From Candidatus Aminicenantota bacterium (GTDB lineage: Bacteria; Acidobacteriota; Aminicenantia; Aminicenantales; Aminicenantaceae), in contig WVZL01000007.1 of NCBI GenBank assembly GCA_011772495.1, positions 119,475 to 183,474 on the forward strand: a stretch of DNA of 64,000 nucleotides, given 5' to 3'. This document shows positions 41,751 through 49,768 of this stretch, piece after piece (within the stretch, counting starts at the first letter, position 1; every line of letters starts with the position of its first letter). Below the pieces are notes generated by a model, which was given only the letters and a program-made list of their open reading frames with translations, had not been told where the DNA came from and made no database searches. Both the position numbers and the translations under genes were made by a program.

Positions 41751-42560
41751 TTATTCCTGATGATATTTCAGGACTATTATTTCCACCTCGTCTTTCAAGT
41801 CCTTTTTATTGATTGATATGAAACTTTTATCATGTCTCCTAACATTTTTGAATTTTTTTACAAAATTCTTTTCATCGGAGAATGGAAGCTCTCTTTTCAA
41901 GTTATCGGTCTTATAATGCATTGGAATTGCGATTCTGGGATCGAGCTGTTCGACAATCTTTTTTGCGGTTTGGGAATCGATAGTGTAACGTTCATCGACC
42001 GGTATCATCAGAACATCCACTTTGCCGATGGCGTCAATTTGTTCTTGTTCAAGGACATGACCGAGATCGCCGAGGTGAACTACCTTCAATCCATTGAGAT
42101 CAAGACAGACAATACCGTTTGCTCCATCGATAGCTCCATTTTGGTCGTCGTGGTAGGAAGGAACAGTCCAGAAAGTCAATGATTTTCCCTCGAATTTTCT
42201 CGTAATTTTTCCACTGACTTTTGTCGTTTTTCCTTTTTTATGGAGAATAAATTCATTCCTGTCTCCTGAGGCGAGATACGCCTGGTCTACATTAATTCCT
42301 TCAAAGTAATTATGGTCGCGGGCGTTGTGAGACACAAATGCATAATCGGTTTTCTCTTTTGGTAAGGAATATTTATTTTTTGGTGAGGCATACTCGAAAA
42401 AATCTGGATAAAAAGGATCAAGGACAATTCTTTTCCCAGCAAAGCTTATCTCAAAACATGATCGTCCATAATACATTACTAATATTTCCTCATTTTTTTC
42501 CTGCGCTAGCAAAGGGATTAGTAATAGTAAAATCATTGCAGCACTTATGATCTTTTTCAC
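41751..42560 (-). CDS. Secreted MBL-fold (UlaG-like) metallo-hydrolase
   Basis: About 269 residues from a GTG at 42560, five bases after AGGAGG; the track's ATG at 42587 lies upstream of that site. Signal peptide KKIISAAMILLLLIPLLA. The fold is shown by MYYGRSCFEI, VLDPF, VSHNARDHNYF, VPSYHDD, HLGDLGH and IPMHYKTDN. The core HxHxDH is HNARDH, so the second His is missing while His, Asp-His, the later His and the Asp are kept. That implies an altered zinc site. Related UlaG-type proteins are lactonases or phosphoesterases. Substrate unknown. Confidence 0.75.
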   Translation of the reverse strand: MKKIISAAMILLLLIPLLAQEKNEEILVMYYGRSCFEISFAGKRIVLDPFYPDFFEYASPKNKYSLPKEKTDYAFVSHNARDHNYFEGINVDQAYLASGDRNEFILHKKGKTTKVSGKITRKFEGKSLTFWTVPSYHDDQNGAIDGANGIVCLDLNGLKVVHLGDLGHVLEQEQIDAIGKVDVLMIPVDERYTIDSQTAKKIVEQLDPRIAIPMHYKTDNLKRELPFSDEKNFVKKFKNVRRHDKSFISINKKDLKDEVEIIVLKYHQE

Positions 42561-42784
42561 AGTATCCTCCTTTTTTTGGCTTAACATTTTTTTTAGAATA
42601 TAACGATTCCTCCTTTCTGTGAGCTCAGGTGCTCATTCTTGTGGGAGGAATAATTTCTTTCTTTCTCATCAATTTTGATCAGGCTATAAAAATTCTAAAT
42701 GATATGATATATTTGCCTGCTGTATCTTTCAAATAGTTCTGTCTTCGTTTGAATGATAAAAACACTAAGAAAGGAGTTATTAGA

Positions 42785-44056
42785 ATGTTAATGACAAAGA
42801 GAATTTTCTGTCTCGCAGGTGTTTTTATATTAATATTTTTTTCTGGATGCAAGGGGCCGGAGAGGGAAGTGCCGGAAGACCTCACCAAAAAGGAACTTCT
42901 GGGAAAAAAGTTATTTTTTGACGCAAATCTTTCCACTCCGCCTGGGCAGGCGTGTGCCTTTTGCCATGGCCCTCAAGCCGGCTTTACCGGACCTGATTCA
43001 AGAGTGAACAGCGCAGGATCAGTCTATGAAGGGGCTGTTTCAGGACGTTTTGGAAACCGCAAGCCACCCTCTGCCACCTATGCTGGGCTGAGTCCTGTTT
43101 TACATCTAGATGAAGAAGAAGGGATCTTTGTGGGCGGCATGTTCTGGGATGGCAGAGCCACAGGCGAATCGCTGAGTGATCCCCTGGCTGAGCAAGCCAT
43201 GGGGCCCTTCTTGAATCCGCTGGAACAGAACAATTTTGATAAAAAAAGCGTGGTGATGAAAGTAAAAAATTCCGACTATGCAGCTCTTTTCGAGGAAGTC
43301 TGGAGACCTGGAGCTTTGGATTGGGAAAATGATATCGAAGGAACATACGAAAGAATCGCCCGCTCCATCGCAGCCTACGAGAGATCCGTTGAAGTGAGTC
43401 CCTACAGTTCCAAGTTTGATGCGTTCTGGCGGGAGGCGAAATTGACGGGCAAAGATGTAGAATCCATCGATGAATCGAATTGGGGAGACTACAAGAATTT
43501 AGGGTTGGAAGATGATGAAGTGGAAGGACTCATGTTGTTTGTAACCAAAGGCCTGTGTGCAGAATGCCATGTTTTGACACCCGGACCTAATGGTGAGCCT
43601 CCTGTGTTTACAGATTTCACTTATGATAATCTTGGTGCGCCCAGGAATCCTGAAAACCCGTTCTATTCTATGTCAGAGGAGTGGAATCCTGAAGGAAGCG
43701 ATTGGGTGGACAAGGGTTTGGGAGGATATCTCGAGACTACCGAAGAATATGCTCAGTACGCCGCGGAAAACTATGGCAAGCAAAAAGTCCCCACTCTGCG
43801 AAATGTGGATCTAAGGCCGAGCCAAGATTTTGCAAAGGCTTTCTTGCACAACGGCTTTTTTAAGAGTCTCAAGGATGTGGTGCGTTTCTATAATACCAGA
43901 GATGTGGAGAGTGAGAACTGGCCCCCACCTGAGGTAAGCGTTAACGTGAACACGGATGAGCTAGGGAATCTTGAGCTGACGGATAGAGAAGAGGACCTCA
44001 TCGTTCTTTTCATGAAGACTCTCTCTGATGGCTATATTAAATCTAAAGCAAAATAA
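42785..44056 (+). CDS. Di-haem cytochrome c peroxidase / MauG-family lipoprotein
   Basis: 423 residues from the ATG at 42785, which has AAAGGAGTTATT upstream. Lipoprotein signal FILIFFSGC. Two haem-attachment motifs: CAFCH (~60) and CAECH (~265). Between them ELLGKKLFFDANLS, FWDGRA and the IAAYERS strand follow the CcpA/MauG family pattern, with KVPTLRNVDL and AFLHNGFF near the C-terminus. It reduces peroxide or oxidises a periplasmic partner with electrons from c-type cytochromes. Anchored on the periplasmic side. No haem-maturation genes are nearby. Confidence 0.9.
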   Translation: MLMTKRIFCLAGVFILIFFSGCKGPEREVPEDLTKKELLGKKLFFDANLSTPPGQACAFCHGPQAGFTGPDSRVNSAGSVYEGAVSGRFGNRKPPSATYAGLSPVLHLDEEEGIFVGGMFWDGRATGESLSDPLAEQAMGPFLNPLEQNNFDKKSVVMKVKNSDYAALFEEVWRPGALDWENDIEGTYERIARSIAAYERSVEVSPYSSKFDAFWREAKLTGKDVESIDESNWGDYKNLGLEDDEVEGLMLFVTKGLCAECHVLTPGPNGEPPVFTDFTYDNLGAPRNPENPFYSMSEEWNPEGSDWVDKGLGGYLETTEEYAQYAAENYGKQKVPTLRNVDLRPSQDFAKAFLHNGFFKSLKDVVRFYNTRDVESENWPPPEVSVNVNTDELGNLELTDREEDLIVLFMKTLSDGYIKSKAK

Positions 44057-44129
44057 ATCGAAACGCAGACTAAAAGAGCACCGCAGAACATTTTTAATGT
44101 GCTGATCCAGGATTGAATTTCTGGTCTTT

Positions 44130-44483
44130 TTATTCCTGAAGGTCATTCCTTATTTTATCCAGGAATGTCTTCGCTTCTGAAGCGTCGAACATCTGCCAGA
44201 GCTTATCGAGCTTGTCACATGGATACTCGTCACAATGAGCACAGTTTTCGACGTTTTTCTCGAATCCACAGGCTCGGACTTCACAGGCCTTAGCAAACTT
44301 ACTGAGTTTTTCCTCTTCGACTAAACAGCCCTCACAGTTAATGTCTTTTGGTTCTAAGGGGAACTCATCTGTTGACCATTGTTCAGCAATCTTTTTTCTC
44401 TCCTGATCATCATCTTTATGGGTCGCAATATAGGTTGGGCAGTTAAAGCAGTTTAGCCCACAGATGCCGGTCATTCTTTCCAT
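44130..44483 (-). CDS. DUF3795 cysteine-rich protein
   Basis: 117 residues with the DUF3795 pattern: GICGLNCFNCPTYIAT near the start, then CEGCLVEEE, CEVRACGFEK and NCAHCDEYPCDKL, in all some ten cysteines in CxxC-like groups, suggesting zinc or Fe-S binding. It starts 3 bases after the end of the secreted cysteine hydrolase gene, so the two are co-transcribed. No function is established for the family. A second, broken DUF3795 gene lies at 48284. Confidence 0.85.
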   Translation of the reverse strand: MERMTGICGLNCFNCPTYIATHKDDDQERKKIAEQWSTDEFPLEPKDINCEGCLVEEEKLSKFAKACEVRACGFEKNVENCAHCDEYPCDKLDKLWQMFDASEAKTFLDKIRNDLQE

Positions 44484-44486
44484 CTT

Positions 44487-45095
44487 TCAATCCTCTGATT
44501 CCTTCAAAAATGTTTCTGTGTCCACCACTCTCGCATAGTAGCGGGAAAGAGAAGCCAGGGTTGAGTAATGGACGTCTTCGGCAGGGATTTCCCTGTCTTG
44601 AAACTTCAACGATCGAGTGGCACAGGCATCGTGCACTACGATACACTCAAAGTCGAAATCGTGGGCAGCCCGGGTAGCTGCCTCCACACACATGTGGGTC
44701 ATCATGCCGCAGATTGCAAGCCTTTCTATACTGTTTGACCTGAGATAAGCCAATAAATCGGTGTCCTTGAAAGCATTGGCGTGATTCTTGGAGATCACTT
44801 TTTCCGTTTCCAAAGGTTTCACGTGTTCATGAATTTCTCCTCCAGGTTGAGTTTCATGGCGGACATGGATCACCATCAGACCCTTTTGTCGGAAGTGGTT
44901 TAATAATTTACTAGCCTTCAAACTGGCCTCTTCTGGATTTACGAGTGATGATCTCCCGCCCGGAAAATAGAAGTTTTGGATATCGATGAGTAGCAGGGCA
45001 GTCTTAGGATTTTCGTTCTCTTCTAGGAATGCTTTATTCCCGGACAAAAGAGATACAAGGAAAATACAAAGAATCAGAGGAAATAATTTCTTCAT
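44487..45095 (-). CDS. Exported isochorismatase-fold cysteine hydrolase
   Basis: 202 residues with an N-terminal signal sequence (LFPLILCIFLVSLLSGNKA). The triad is present: Asp in LLIDIQNFYFPGG, Lys in ISKNHANAF and Cys in CGMMTHMCVEAATRAAHDF. MTHMCVE.T.R.A and the final VHYSTLASLSRYYARV fit nicotinamidase/isochorismatase-like hydrolases. Export is unusual for this fold and suggests an extracytoplasmic amide substrate. AAAAGGAGAGGC precedes the ATG, and the DUF3795 gene follows 3 bases later. Confidence 0.85.
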   Translation of the reverse strand: MKKLFPLILCIFLVSLLSGNKAFLEENENPKTALLLIDIQNFYFPGGRSSLVNPEEASLKASKLLNHFRQKGLMVIHVRHETQPGGEIHEHVKPLETEKVISKNHANAFKDTDLLAYLRSNSIERLAICGMMTHMCVEAATRAAHDFDFECIVVHDACATRSLKFQDREIPAEDVHYSTLASLSRYYARVVDTETFLKESED

Positions 45096-45180
45096 TTTTG
45101 CCTCTCCTTTTGGGGAGAATATTTAAAATATTCTGTCTTTTCTCTGTACTGATTTTACTTTGTTTCTAACTTCTCTCCAT

Positions 45181-45549
45181 TCATTCAGGAGCAGTGCTTT
45201 TCTTGTTTTTCGTGATAGGAGGAAATTTTCTCCGTTTATCCATTAAGTGATGTAGAGAAAGCCACGGATGGGGAAGAAGCATCCGCGGGCCAGAATACCT
45301 CATGACTGTTCTTATCTTTTTTCTCATGTCGGGCTTATAGCAGTGAACAGGGCATTCGCTGCAGGCACCCTTGGAAGCGCCAAAAGGACATTTTTCCAGA
45401 CGAGCCAGGGCATATTCTTGAAGCTCCTCGCAATCCCGACATAGATGTTTTCTGGTGGAATGTGCGCCATGACACCAGATGCGAATCATGGCTTTCAGAG
45501 TCTTCTTCTCGCGCTTGATTCGGGAGCTTTCCGATGACTTTTGATTCAT
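45181..45549 (-). CDS. YgbA-like 'nitrous oxide-stimulated promoter' family protein
   Basis: 122 residues carrying the family's compact core: RIKREKKTLKAMIRIWCHGAH, CRDCEELQEYALARLEKCPFG, CSECPVHCYKPDMRKKIRTVMRYSGPRML. Two CxxC groups and two further Cys could bind metal. E. coli YgbA belongs to an NO/nitrosative-stress regulon, but the molecular function is not well defined. It is a stand-alone minus-strand gene with a poor ribosome site. Confidence 0.85.
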   Translation of the reverse strand: MNQKSSESSRIKREKKTLKAMIRIWCHGAHSTRKHLCRDCEELQEYALARLEKCPFGASKGACSECPVHCYKPDMRKKIRTVMRYSGPRMLLPHPWLSLHHLMDKRRKFPPITKNKKSTAPE

Positions 45550-45695
45550 GAATAAGGAATTATATATTCAGGTTTGATTTCATTCAATGGAAAAGCGGGA
45601 TTTTAAAGTAAGTCTGAAGACGTTAGGAATATCCCTGAGGAAGGGAGACTTGAAAGAATGAATATTGAGCCATTTATATGCGCTGTACGTTCAAG

Positions 45696-46205
45696 CTAAG
45701 TTTTGATTTTTTGCTTTTTCACATTCAGCTTGATCTTACCTTTCTGGGCTAACCTTGTCAGGAAGTAGTAAGCACTGTCCTTCGATATTTTGAAATGCTT
45801 GGCTATCTGTTGAGAATCGATTGTATCCTTGTCTTTAATGAAATCTAATATTTCCTCTTCAATCTGCTCTACCCAGTCTTCGAATAATCCCTGGACTTCT
45901 GGTGTAGCTAAAGTGGCAATTCTATGGCTTTGCCTCATAGAAGACATCATTTCTCGACACATCTCCCAGGGACCAAATCCTTTTTCGCCTTTTTTTCCGG
46001 GTCCGCATCCCATCATCCCTATCATGGCTCCTCCATGTCCCCTCATATGGTGCATCATCCTGGGCATCATTCCCTTCATGAATTCATGCTTTTCTTCCTC
46101 TTTCATACCAGAAAAGAAGTGTTCTATCATTTTTTCCATCATCTCCTTTTTTTCTTCTGAAGACATTTTGCCCATCATCGAATCCCTCATTTTATCCTTA
46201 AACAT
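45696..46205 (-). CDS. Methionine-rich winged-helix protein, partner of ArsR repressor
   Basis: 169 residues from the ATG at 46205, preceded by GAAGGAGGATTC; the track start at 46331 runs into the upstream arsR-like gene in another frame. The first 90 residues contain 22 Met plus several His and two Cys, for example KGMMPRMMHHMRGHGGAMIG, a soft-metal-binding composition. The last ~70 residues (EEEILDFIKDKDTIDSQQIAKHFKISKDSAYYFLTRLAQKGKIKLNV) form a winged helix of the type that follows an HTH with tyrosines in the recognition helix. It is co-transcribed with the arsR-like gene (13-base gap). A metal-responsive regulator is inferred; no characterised homolog is recognised. Confidence 0.7.
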   Translation of the reverse strand: MFKDKMRDSMMGKMSSEEKKEMMEKMIEHFFSGMKEEEKHEFMKGMMPRMMHHMRGHGGAMIGMMGCGPGKKGEKGFGPWEMCREMMSSMRQSHRIATLATPEVQGLFEDWVEQIEEEILDFIKDKDTIDSQQIAKHFKISKDSAYYFLTRLAQKGKIKLNVKKQKIKT

Positions 46206-46218
46206 AATGAATCCTCCT

Positions 46219-46566
46219 TCATAATTTCTTCTTACCCTTTCTCCACCAGGGTGGACAGCAAAACATCGGTTCCATGGTCCTTTTGCCCTTTGGAGTGCTG
46301 GCGATTCCCAGAAACAGGCCAAGAGCATCAAGCAGTTTAGTATCCTTCAATTTATAATAAATAAAAGGACCGTTTCTCTTTGTTTCCAAGATATCTCTCT
46401 GGCGGAGAATTCTTAGATGATGCGAAACGAGCGGTTGAGACAGGTGAGTCGCTTCTACGATTTCGGATACAGATCTTTCCTTGTCTCCGATAAATTTAAT
46501 TATCTTCAGTCTGTTGGCCTCACCTAGAGTTTGAAAGAGATATTGCAGTCTATGCGCATCATCCAT
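46219..46566 (-). CDS. ArsR/SmtB-family transcriptional repressor
   Basis: 115 residues. Winged helix: LFQTLGEANRLKIIKFIGDKERSVSEIVEATHLSQPLVSHHLRILRQRDILETKRNGPFIYYKL, with the recognition helix SQPLVSHHLRIL and the beta-wing RNGPFIYYKL diagnostic of the family. A CC pair stands near the end (FCCPPWW), a possible metal site, but the classical alpha3 or alpha5 ligand sets are not obvious. Three TTATATAA boxes sit just upstream, so it is likely autoregulated. First gene of a pair with the Met-rich protein. Confidence 0.9.
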   Translation of the reverse strand: MDDAHRLQYLFQTLGEANRLKIIKFIGDKERSVSEIVEATHLSQPLVSHHLRILRQRDILETKRNGPFIYYKLKDTKLLDALGLFLGIASTPKGKRTMEPMFCCPPWWRKGKKKL

Positions 46567-46578
46567 ATTAATAACCTT

Positions 46579-46642
46579 TTATATAAGTAATCATTTATAT
46601 AAATGAACATTTATATAATAAGTCAAAATAAATTTTTGTCAA
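46579..46642 (-). promoter_or_regulatory. arsR-like operator and promoter region
   Basis: Three identical octamers TTATATAA occur at 46579-46586, 46595-46602 and 46611-46618, spaced exactly 16 bp. The last two bound a perfect 24-bp palindrome TTATATAAATG-AA-CATTTATATAA containing TGAACA, like 12-2-12 ArsR/SmtB sites. Minus-strand -35 candidates are TTGACA (46637-46642) and TTGACT (46621-46626), the latter followed after 17 bases by TTTATA. The operator therefore covers the promoter. Confidence 0.7.
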
Positions 46643-46700
46643 GTTTTTTTTAAAAATTTTTCCGAAGTAAATCTTTTTAAGAAATTTAGGAAGTGCTGAC

Positions 46701-47390
46701 CTACCATATTCCTGGGATCAGTCTGTATCGTACTTTCTTGGCATACTCCTGGTAACCTTCGAGCTCCTCCAGGAGAGTCTTGTCCTCGAGTGAGGTGCGG
46801 ATGATGAAGAGGACAACGATTACAAAGGCGGGGATGAAGGAATAGAACGAAGCCAGAGCGAGGGGAGCACAAAGAATGAATAGCATAACCCCAACATACA
46901 TGGGATGGCGGACATATTCATAGGGACCGGTGGTAATAACTCGATGACCGCGGTCTTTCTGGATCCTTACGTATTGCGCCAGGTAAGTGTTTTGTTTAAA
47001 GGCCCAGAAGCCTAAAATCACAGCGGGAATGAAACCGAAGTATCCGACGGCTTTCCACATCAAGGGTACCCGTGACCAGCGGAAACGTACGGCGTCAAGG
47101 CCTGCGAGAACCAGCATTATCAAGAGGAAGATGGTGTAAGTAAAAATGATTTTTTTGTCCCAGGTTTTAACGTCTTTCCTGACCGACCTTCGTTCCTTGA
47201 GCAGCTCGGGATCATTTTTCTTCAACCATATTAAACATCCTCCCACTACGAAAAAATAAAGACCGAGCAAGAGCCAGGCTTCAGGCCAGTTGAGAGTGCC
47301 GGCCGGGATAAAGAGAATAGCCAGGAGGAAGATTACGGTTGCTATAATCCTAACTGTATCTTTTAATTTGGAGGATTTTTTTTTGGCCAT
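46701..47390 (-). CDS. ICMT-like integral membrane methyltransferase
   Basis: 229 residues with five to six TM helices. The C-terminal family block is present: HRVITTGPYEYVRHPMYVGVMLFILCAPLALASF followed by EDKTLLEELEGYQEYAKKVRYRLIPGIW. This is the isoprenylcysteine carboxyl-methyltransferase-like family again, of a different subgroup from the genes at 2986 and 34952 because of its longer N-terminal helical part. It lies downstream of the arsR-like pair's promoter in the opposite half of the intergenic space and has no clear partner. Confidence 0.8.
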   Translation of the reverse strand: MAKKKSSKLKDTVRIIATVIFLLAILFIPAGTLNWPEAWLLLGLYFFVVGGCLIWLKKNDPELLKERRSVRKDVKTWDKKIIFTYTIFLLIMLVLAGLDAVRFRWSRVPLMWKAVGYFGFIPAVILGFWAFKQNTYLAQYVRIQKDRGHRVITTGPYEYVRHPMYVGVMLFILCAPLALASFYSFIPAFVIVVLFIIRTSLEDKTLLEELEGYQEYAKKVRYRLIPGIW

Positions 47391-47736
47391 TTTTTATGCT
47401 TTCTGGAGAGTTCATTTTATTCGGAATATGAACATATTTCAAACATCTTGGGAAGAATCTTGCCAGCGTGTTTTGTCAAAATCTAGAGCTCGATCAGGCG
47501 ATGATACGTTCGTCTCCTGGAGAATTGGGGCTGGAGTTTTTCAAATCATGATGGTATGGTGGAGAAAATCTGGCAAGATTAGGTTGTTTCAGAAAGCAGT
47601 GAGAAAGTTATTTTAAGTTTTTAGGAAAATTGAAAAATGAGGACAATAGAGACCATTGACCTCACCGCAGATAATTTCTAGGACTATGGATTCTGTGGTA
47701 TCAAGGACATAACAGTGCCTATTTGGAGGTTTCATA
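47391..47736. other. Intergenic region, no gene seen
   Basis: 346 bases between divergent genes. The inverted 10-mer ATCTTGCCAG / CTGGCAAGAT occurs about 100 bases apart (near 47457 and 47570), too far for a simple terminator. The plus-strand ORF at 47290-47616 overlaps the methyltransferase start and has no protein-family character. A ribosome site TTGGAGG precedes the GyrI-like gene. Confidence 0.5.
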
Positions 47737-48207
47737 ATGGATGAGATAACAGTCATAGACTTAGAACCTCAAATGGTTCTCGGGATGCGGAAGAGAGGAG
47801 GTTATGAAGAAATAGGAACCATCATTCAAATGATATTTGAATTTGCAGCTAGCAAGAATATCGAGCTGGCAGGTCGTCCCGTATTCATTTGTCATGAGGA
47901 GACCGTGAATGAAGCTATGGAAGCAGACAAGAATAAAAACGCAGACCTTGAATTGGCCATCCCAATATCAGAAAAGGCAGAGGTTGCCGTGGGGTTCAAA
48001 TGCTATGAAATGCCTGGTGGAAAAATGGCTAAGATTGTCCACAAGGGACCGTATGAGGATTGTGGCCCAGCCTATGAAAAGCTTTTCGCCTGGATAAAAG
48101 ACAACGGCAAAAGAGTTGTGGGACTCATAAGAGAAGTCTATTTGACTGACCCTAGAGAGGTGCCCCCAGAAGAATATCTCACCGAGATTTATGCGCCGAT
48201 AGACTAA
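47737..48207 (+). CDS. GyrI-like / AraC-effector-binding domain protein
   Basis: 156 residues forming one GyrI-like small-molecule-binding (SHS2 duplication) domain: VIDLEPQMVLGMRKRGGYEEIG at the start, ADLELAIPISEKAE, GGKMAKIVHKGPYEDCGPAYEKLFAWIKDNGK and a closing REVYLTDPREVPPEEYLTEIYAPI. The GPYxxxxxxYxxLxxWIxxNG and Y-x-x-D-P-x-E blocks are family hallmarks. It has no DNA-binding part, so it is a stand-alone ligand-binding or hydrolase-like member. TTGGAGG lies ahead of the ATG. Confidence 0.9.
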   Translation: MDEITVIDLEPQMVLGMRKRGGYEEIGTIIQMIFEFAASKNIELAGRPVFICHEETVNEAMEADKNKNADLELAIPISEKAEVAVGFKCYEMPGGKMAKIVHKGPYEDCGPAYEKLFAWIKDNGKRVVGLIREVYLTDPREVPPEEYLTEIYAPID

Positions 48208-48283
48208 AAGAATTTAAAGAATTTATCTTTTCCAGTGGGAATAACTCCGAATTGACTTCCAAAAAGCAAGGGTAGGAGAGGCT

Positions 48284-49140
48284 ATGAAAGACTTATTCGT
48301 TAAATGCGGCTTCAATTGTGGTCATTGTGGCGCCTTCAGAGAAAACGCTAAGACGAAACAAGACAGGCAGCGCGGCAGCGATGGATGGAAAAAGTATTAT
48401 AACTTCAGGTTGAGTCTGGACCGGATGTACTGCGACGGCTGTCAAACACCTGATAAAGAAAATCTAGTGCTCTTGAATCCGGCCTGCACAACCCGGAGAT
48501 GTGCTCAAACAAACAAAGTTGAGACCTGTGCCCACTGCTCTGAATATCGGGCTTGTATGCATGAACTAAGAGTATTTAGCCAAGACATCACCAGAGAAAA
48601 AATCGAGGCCCCAAGGGGGCTCCGATCCCAGAAAAGGATTATGTTGCTTTCGTAGAGCCTTTCGAGCATCTTAAGCATTTAGACCAAATACGCGCCACTC
48701 TCAAGCCCAAAGATATTGTCAAGGCTGTGATTTTATCTAAAGAACCCAAAATTGCAGGCTTTCCCGATGCCCTCCCTTTCTCCAAGAAAAAAAGGCTGGC
48801 CTGGAAAGCCCTTTACCAAATTTTGGCAGCTATGGCCTCCCTGAGTGGCAACACCTATTCTCAGCAGGTTGAGCTTAAGAAAAGATAGGATTACCTTTTT
48901 AAGCTATTATGGACTTTCGGGCTCTATGGTGAGTTAAAAGAAGACCACGGCATGCATCTTGTGCTGGACAGCGAGACCTATTATGCTCAGAAGTTAACCG
49001 GGCATTTAAGAACAATAGTCTTGAACTTGGAATTCCTGAGAAAACACGGAGCCCAAGCAGAGATTGTTTCGCTGACGCAAGAAAGGTACGGCCAGAAAGG
49101 CTGGTTAACGCCCATGGCCTGGTTGAGGAAGGAAGGTTAG
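48284..49140 (+). pseudogene. Broken DUF3795-containing gene (frameshift plus TAG)
   Basis: The intact 5' ORF (48284-48655, 123 aa) shows a DUF3795 pattern: CGFNCGHCGAF, MYCDGCQT, CTTRRCAQ, CAHCSEYRAC. Its frame stops soon after a GGGGG run at about 48616. One base shift there opens a second frame, APIPEKDYVAFVEPFEHLKHL..., that continues to 49140 with a single TAG at 48886-48888, ending ...AQAEIVSLTQERYGQKGWLTP. Both pieces read as ordinary protein, so the original gene probably encoded about 285 residues. Either the indel and stop are real decay, or the G-run is an assembly error. TAGGAGAGG precedes the ATG. Confidence 0.7.
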
Positions 49141-49149
49141 TTCCTCAAA

Positions 49150-49740
49150 ATGTCCTTTGACGATAAAGCTGGAGGCGGGCCAGCTTTAAAGGGTGTCCAG
49201 GATTATGTGGCCATACTGAATGAGAAATACAGCGAGAAGGCATTAAGATATTTTAAAAAGGTGGATATGAATCTCTTGGTGGATAAGGAGGAAGTGCTGT
49301 ACCCAGAATGGGATTTTTTCGTAGGTATGCTCGACAGTCCTAATTCTTACTGGAGATTGAGTGCTGTTCGCCTGTTAGCCAACTTAACAGGCGCAGACAA
49401 AGAAAAAAAGTTCGAGAAGATATTCGACCAGTATTACAGCCTGCTCGATGACAGTGTCATAGTCGCCATCTACCTTGTAGGTGACTCAGGAAAGATTGCC
49501 AGGGCAAAACCTAAGCTTCAAACCAAAATAACAAACAAGCTGTTGAGTATAGACAAAACCCAGCAAAAGCACAAAGACCTGATAAAAGGGAGCGCCCTTC
49601 TAGCCCTCAGTCAATATTTTGAAAAAGTTAGGAACAAGAAGAAGATAATCGATTTCGCTAAACCGCTATTGAAAGGAGAGAGCCCGAAAACGAGAAAAAT
49701 TGCCCGGGAATTCTTGAGTAAATGGGATAAAAAAGGTTAA
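49150..49740 (+). CDS. HEAT-like helical-repeat protein
   Basis: 196 residues, all helical by composition, with repeats of the SYWRLSAVRLLANLTG and LIKGSALLALSQYFEKV kind that resemble HEAT/armadillo helices. No catalytic motif, signal peptide or TM segment. It starts nine bases after the end of the broken DUF3795 gene, so the two were probably co-transcribed. A scaffold role is possible. The function is unknown. Confidence 0.55.
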   Translation: MSFDDKAGGGPALKGVQDYVAILNEKYSEKALRYFKKVDMNLLVDKEEVLYPEWDFFVGMLDSPNSYWRLSAVRLLANLTGADKEKKFEKIFDQYYSLLDDSVIVAIYLVGDSGKIARAKPKLQTKITNKLLSIDKTQQKHKDLIKGSALLALSQYFEKVRNKKKIIDFAKPLLKGESPKTRKIAREFLSKWDKKG

Positions 49741-49768
49741 TGCCAATTGTGGAGCAGCGAATATTTTT

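Noticed and set aside
45829-46224. Plus-strand ORF of 131 aa opposite the Met-rich gene
   Set aside because: It is the antisense shadow of a Met/His-rich coding region. Its Ile/Ser/His-rich composition is explained by that, and it has no ribosome site.
47457-47580. Inverted ATCTTGCCAG / CTGGCAAGAT as insertion-sequence ends
   Set aside because: Only 10 bp, about 100 bp apart, with no transposase or target duplication and no further copies.
48886-48888. In-frame TAG as a pyrrolysine codon
   Set aside because: The same gene also carries a frameshift, it is not a methylamine methyltransferase, no pyl genes are in the window and the MttB-like gene here has no in-frame TAG. Decay or sequencing error is simpler.
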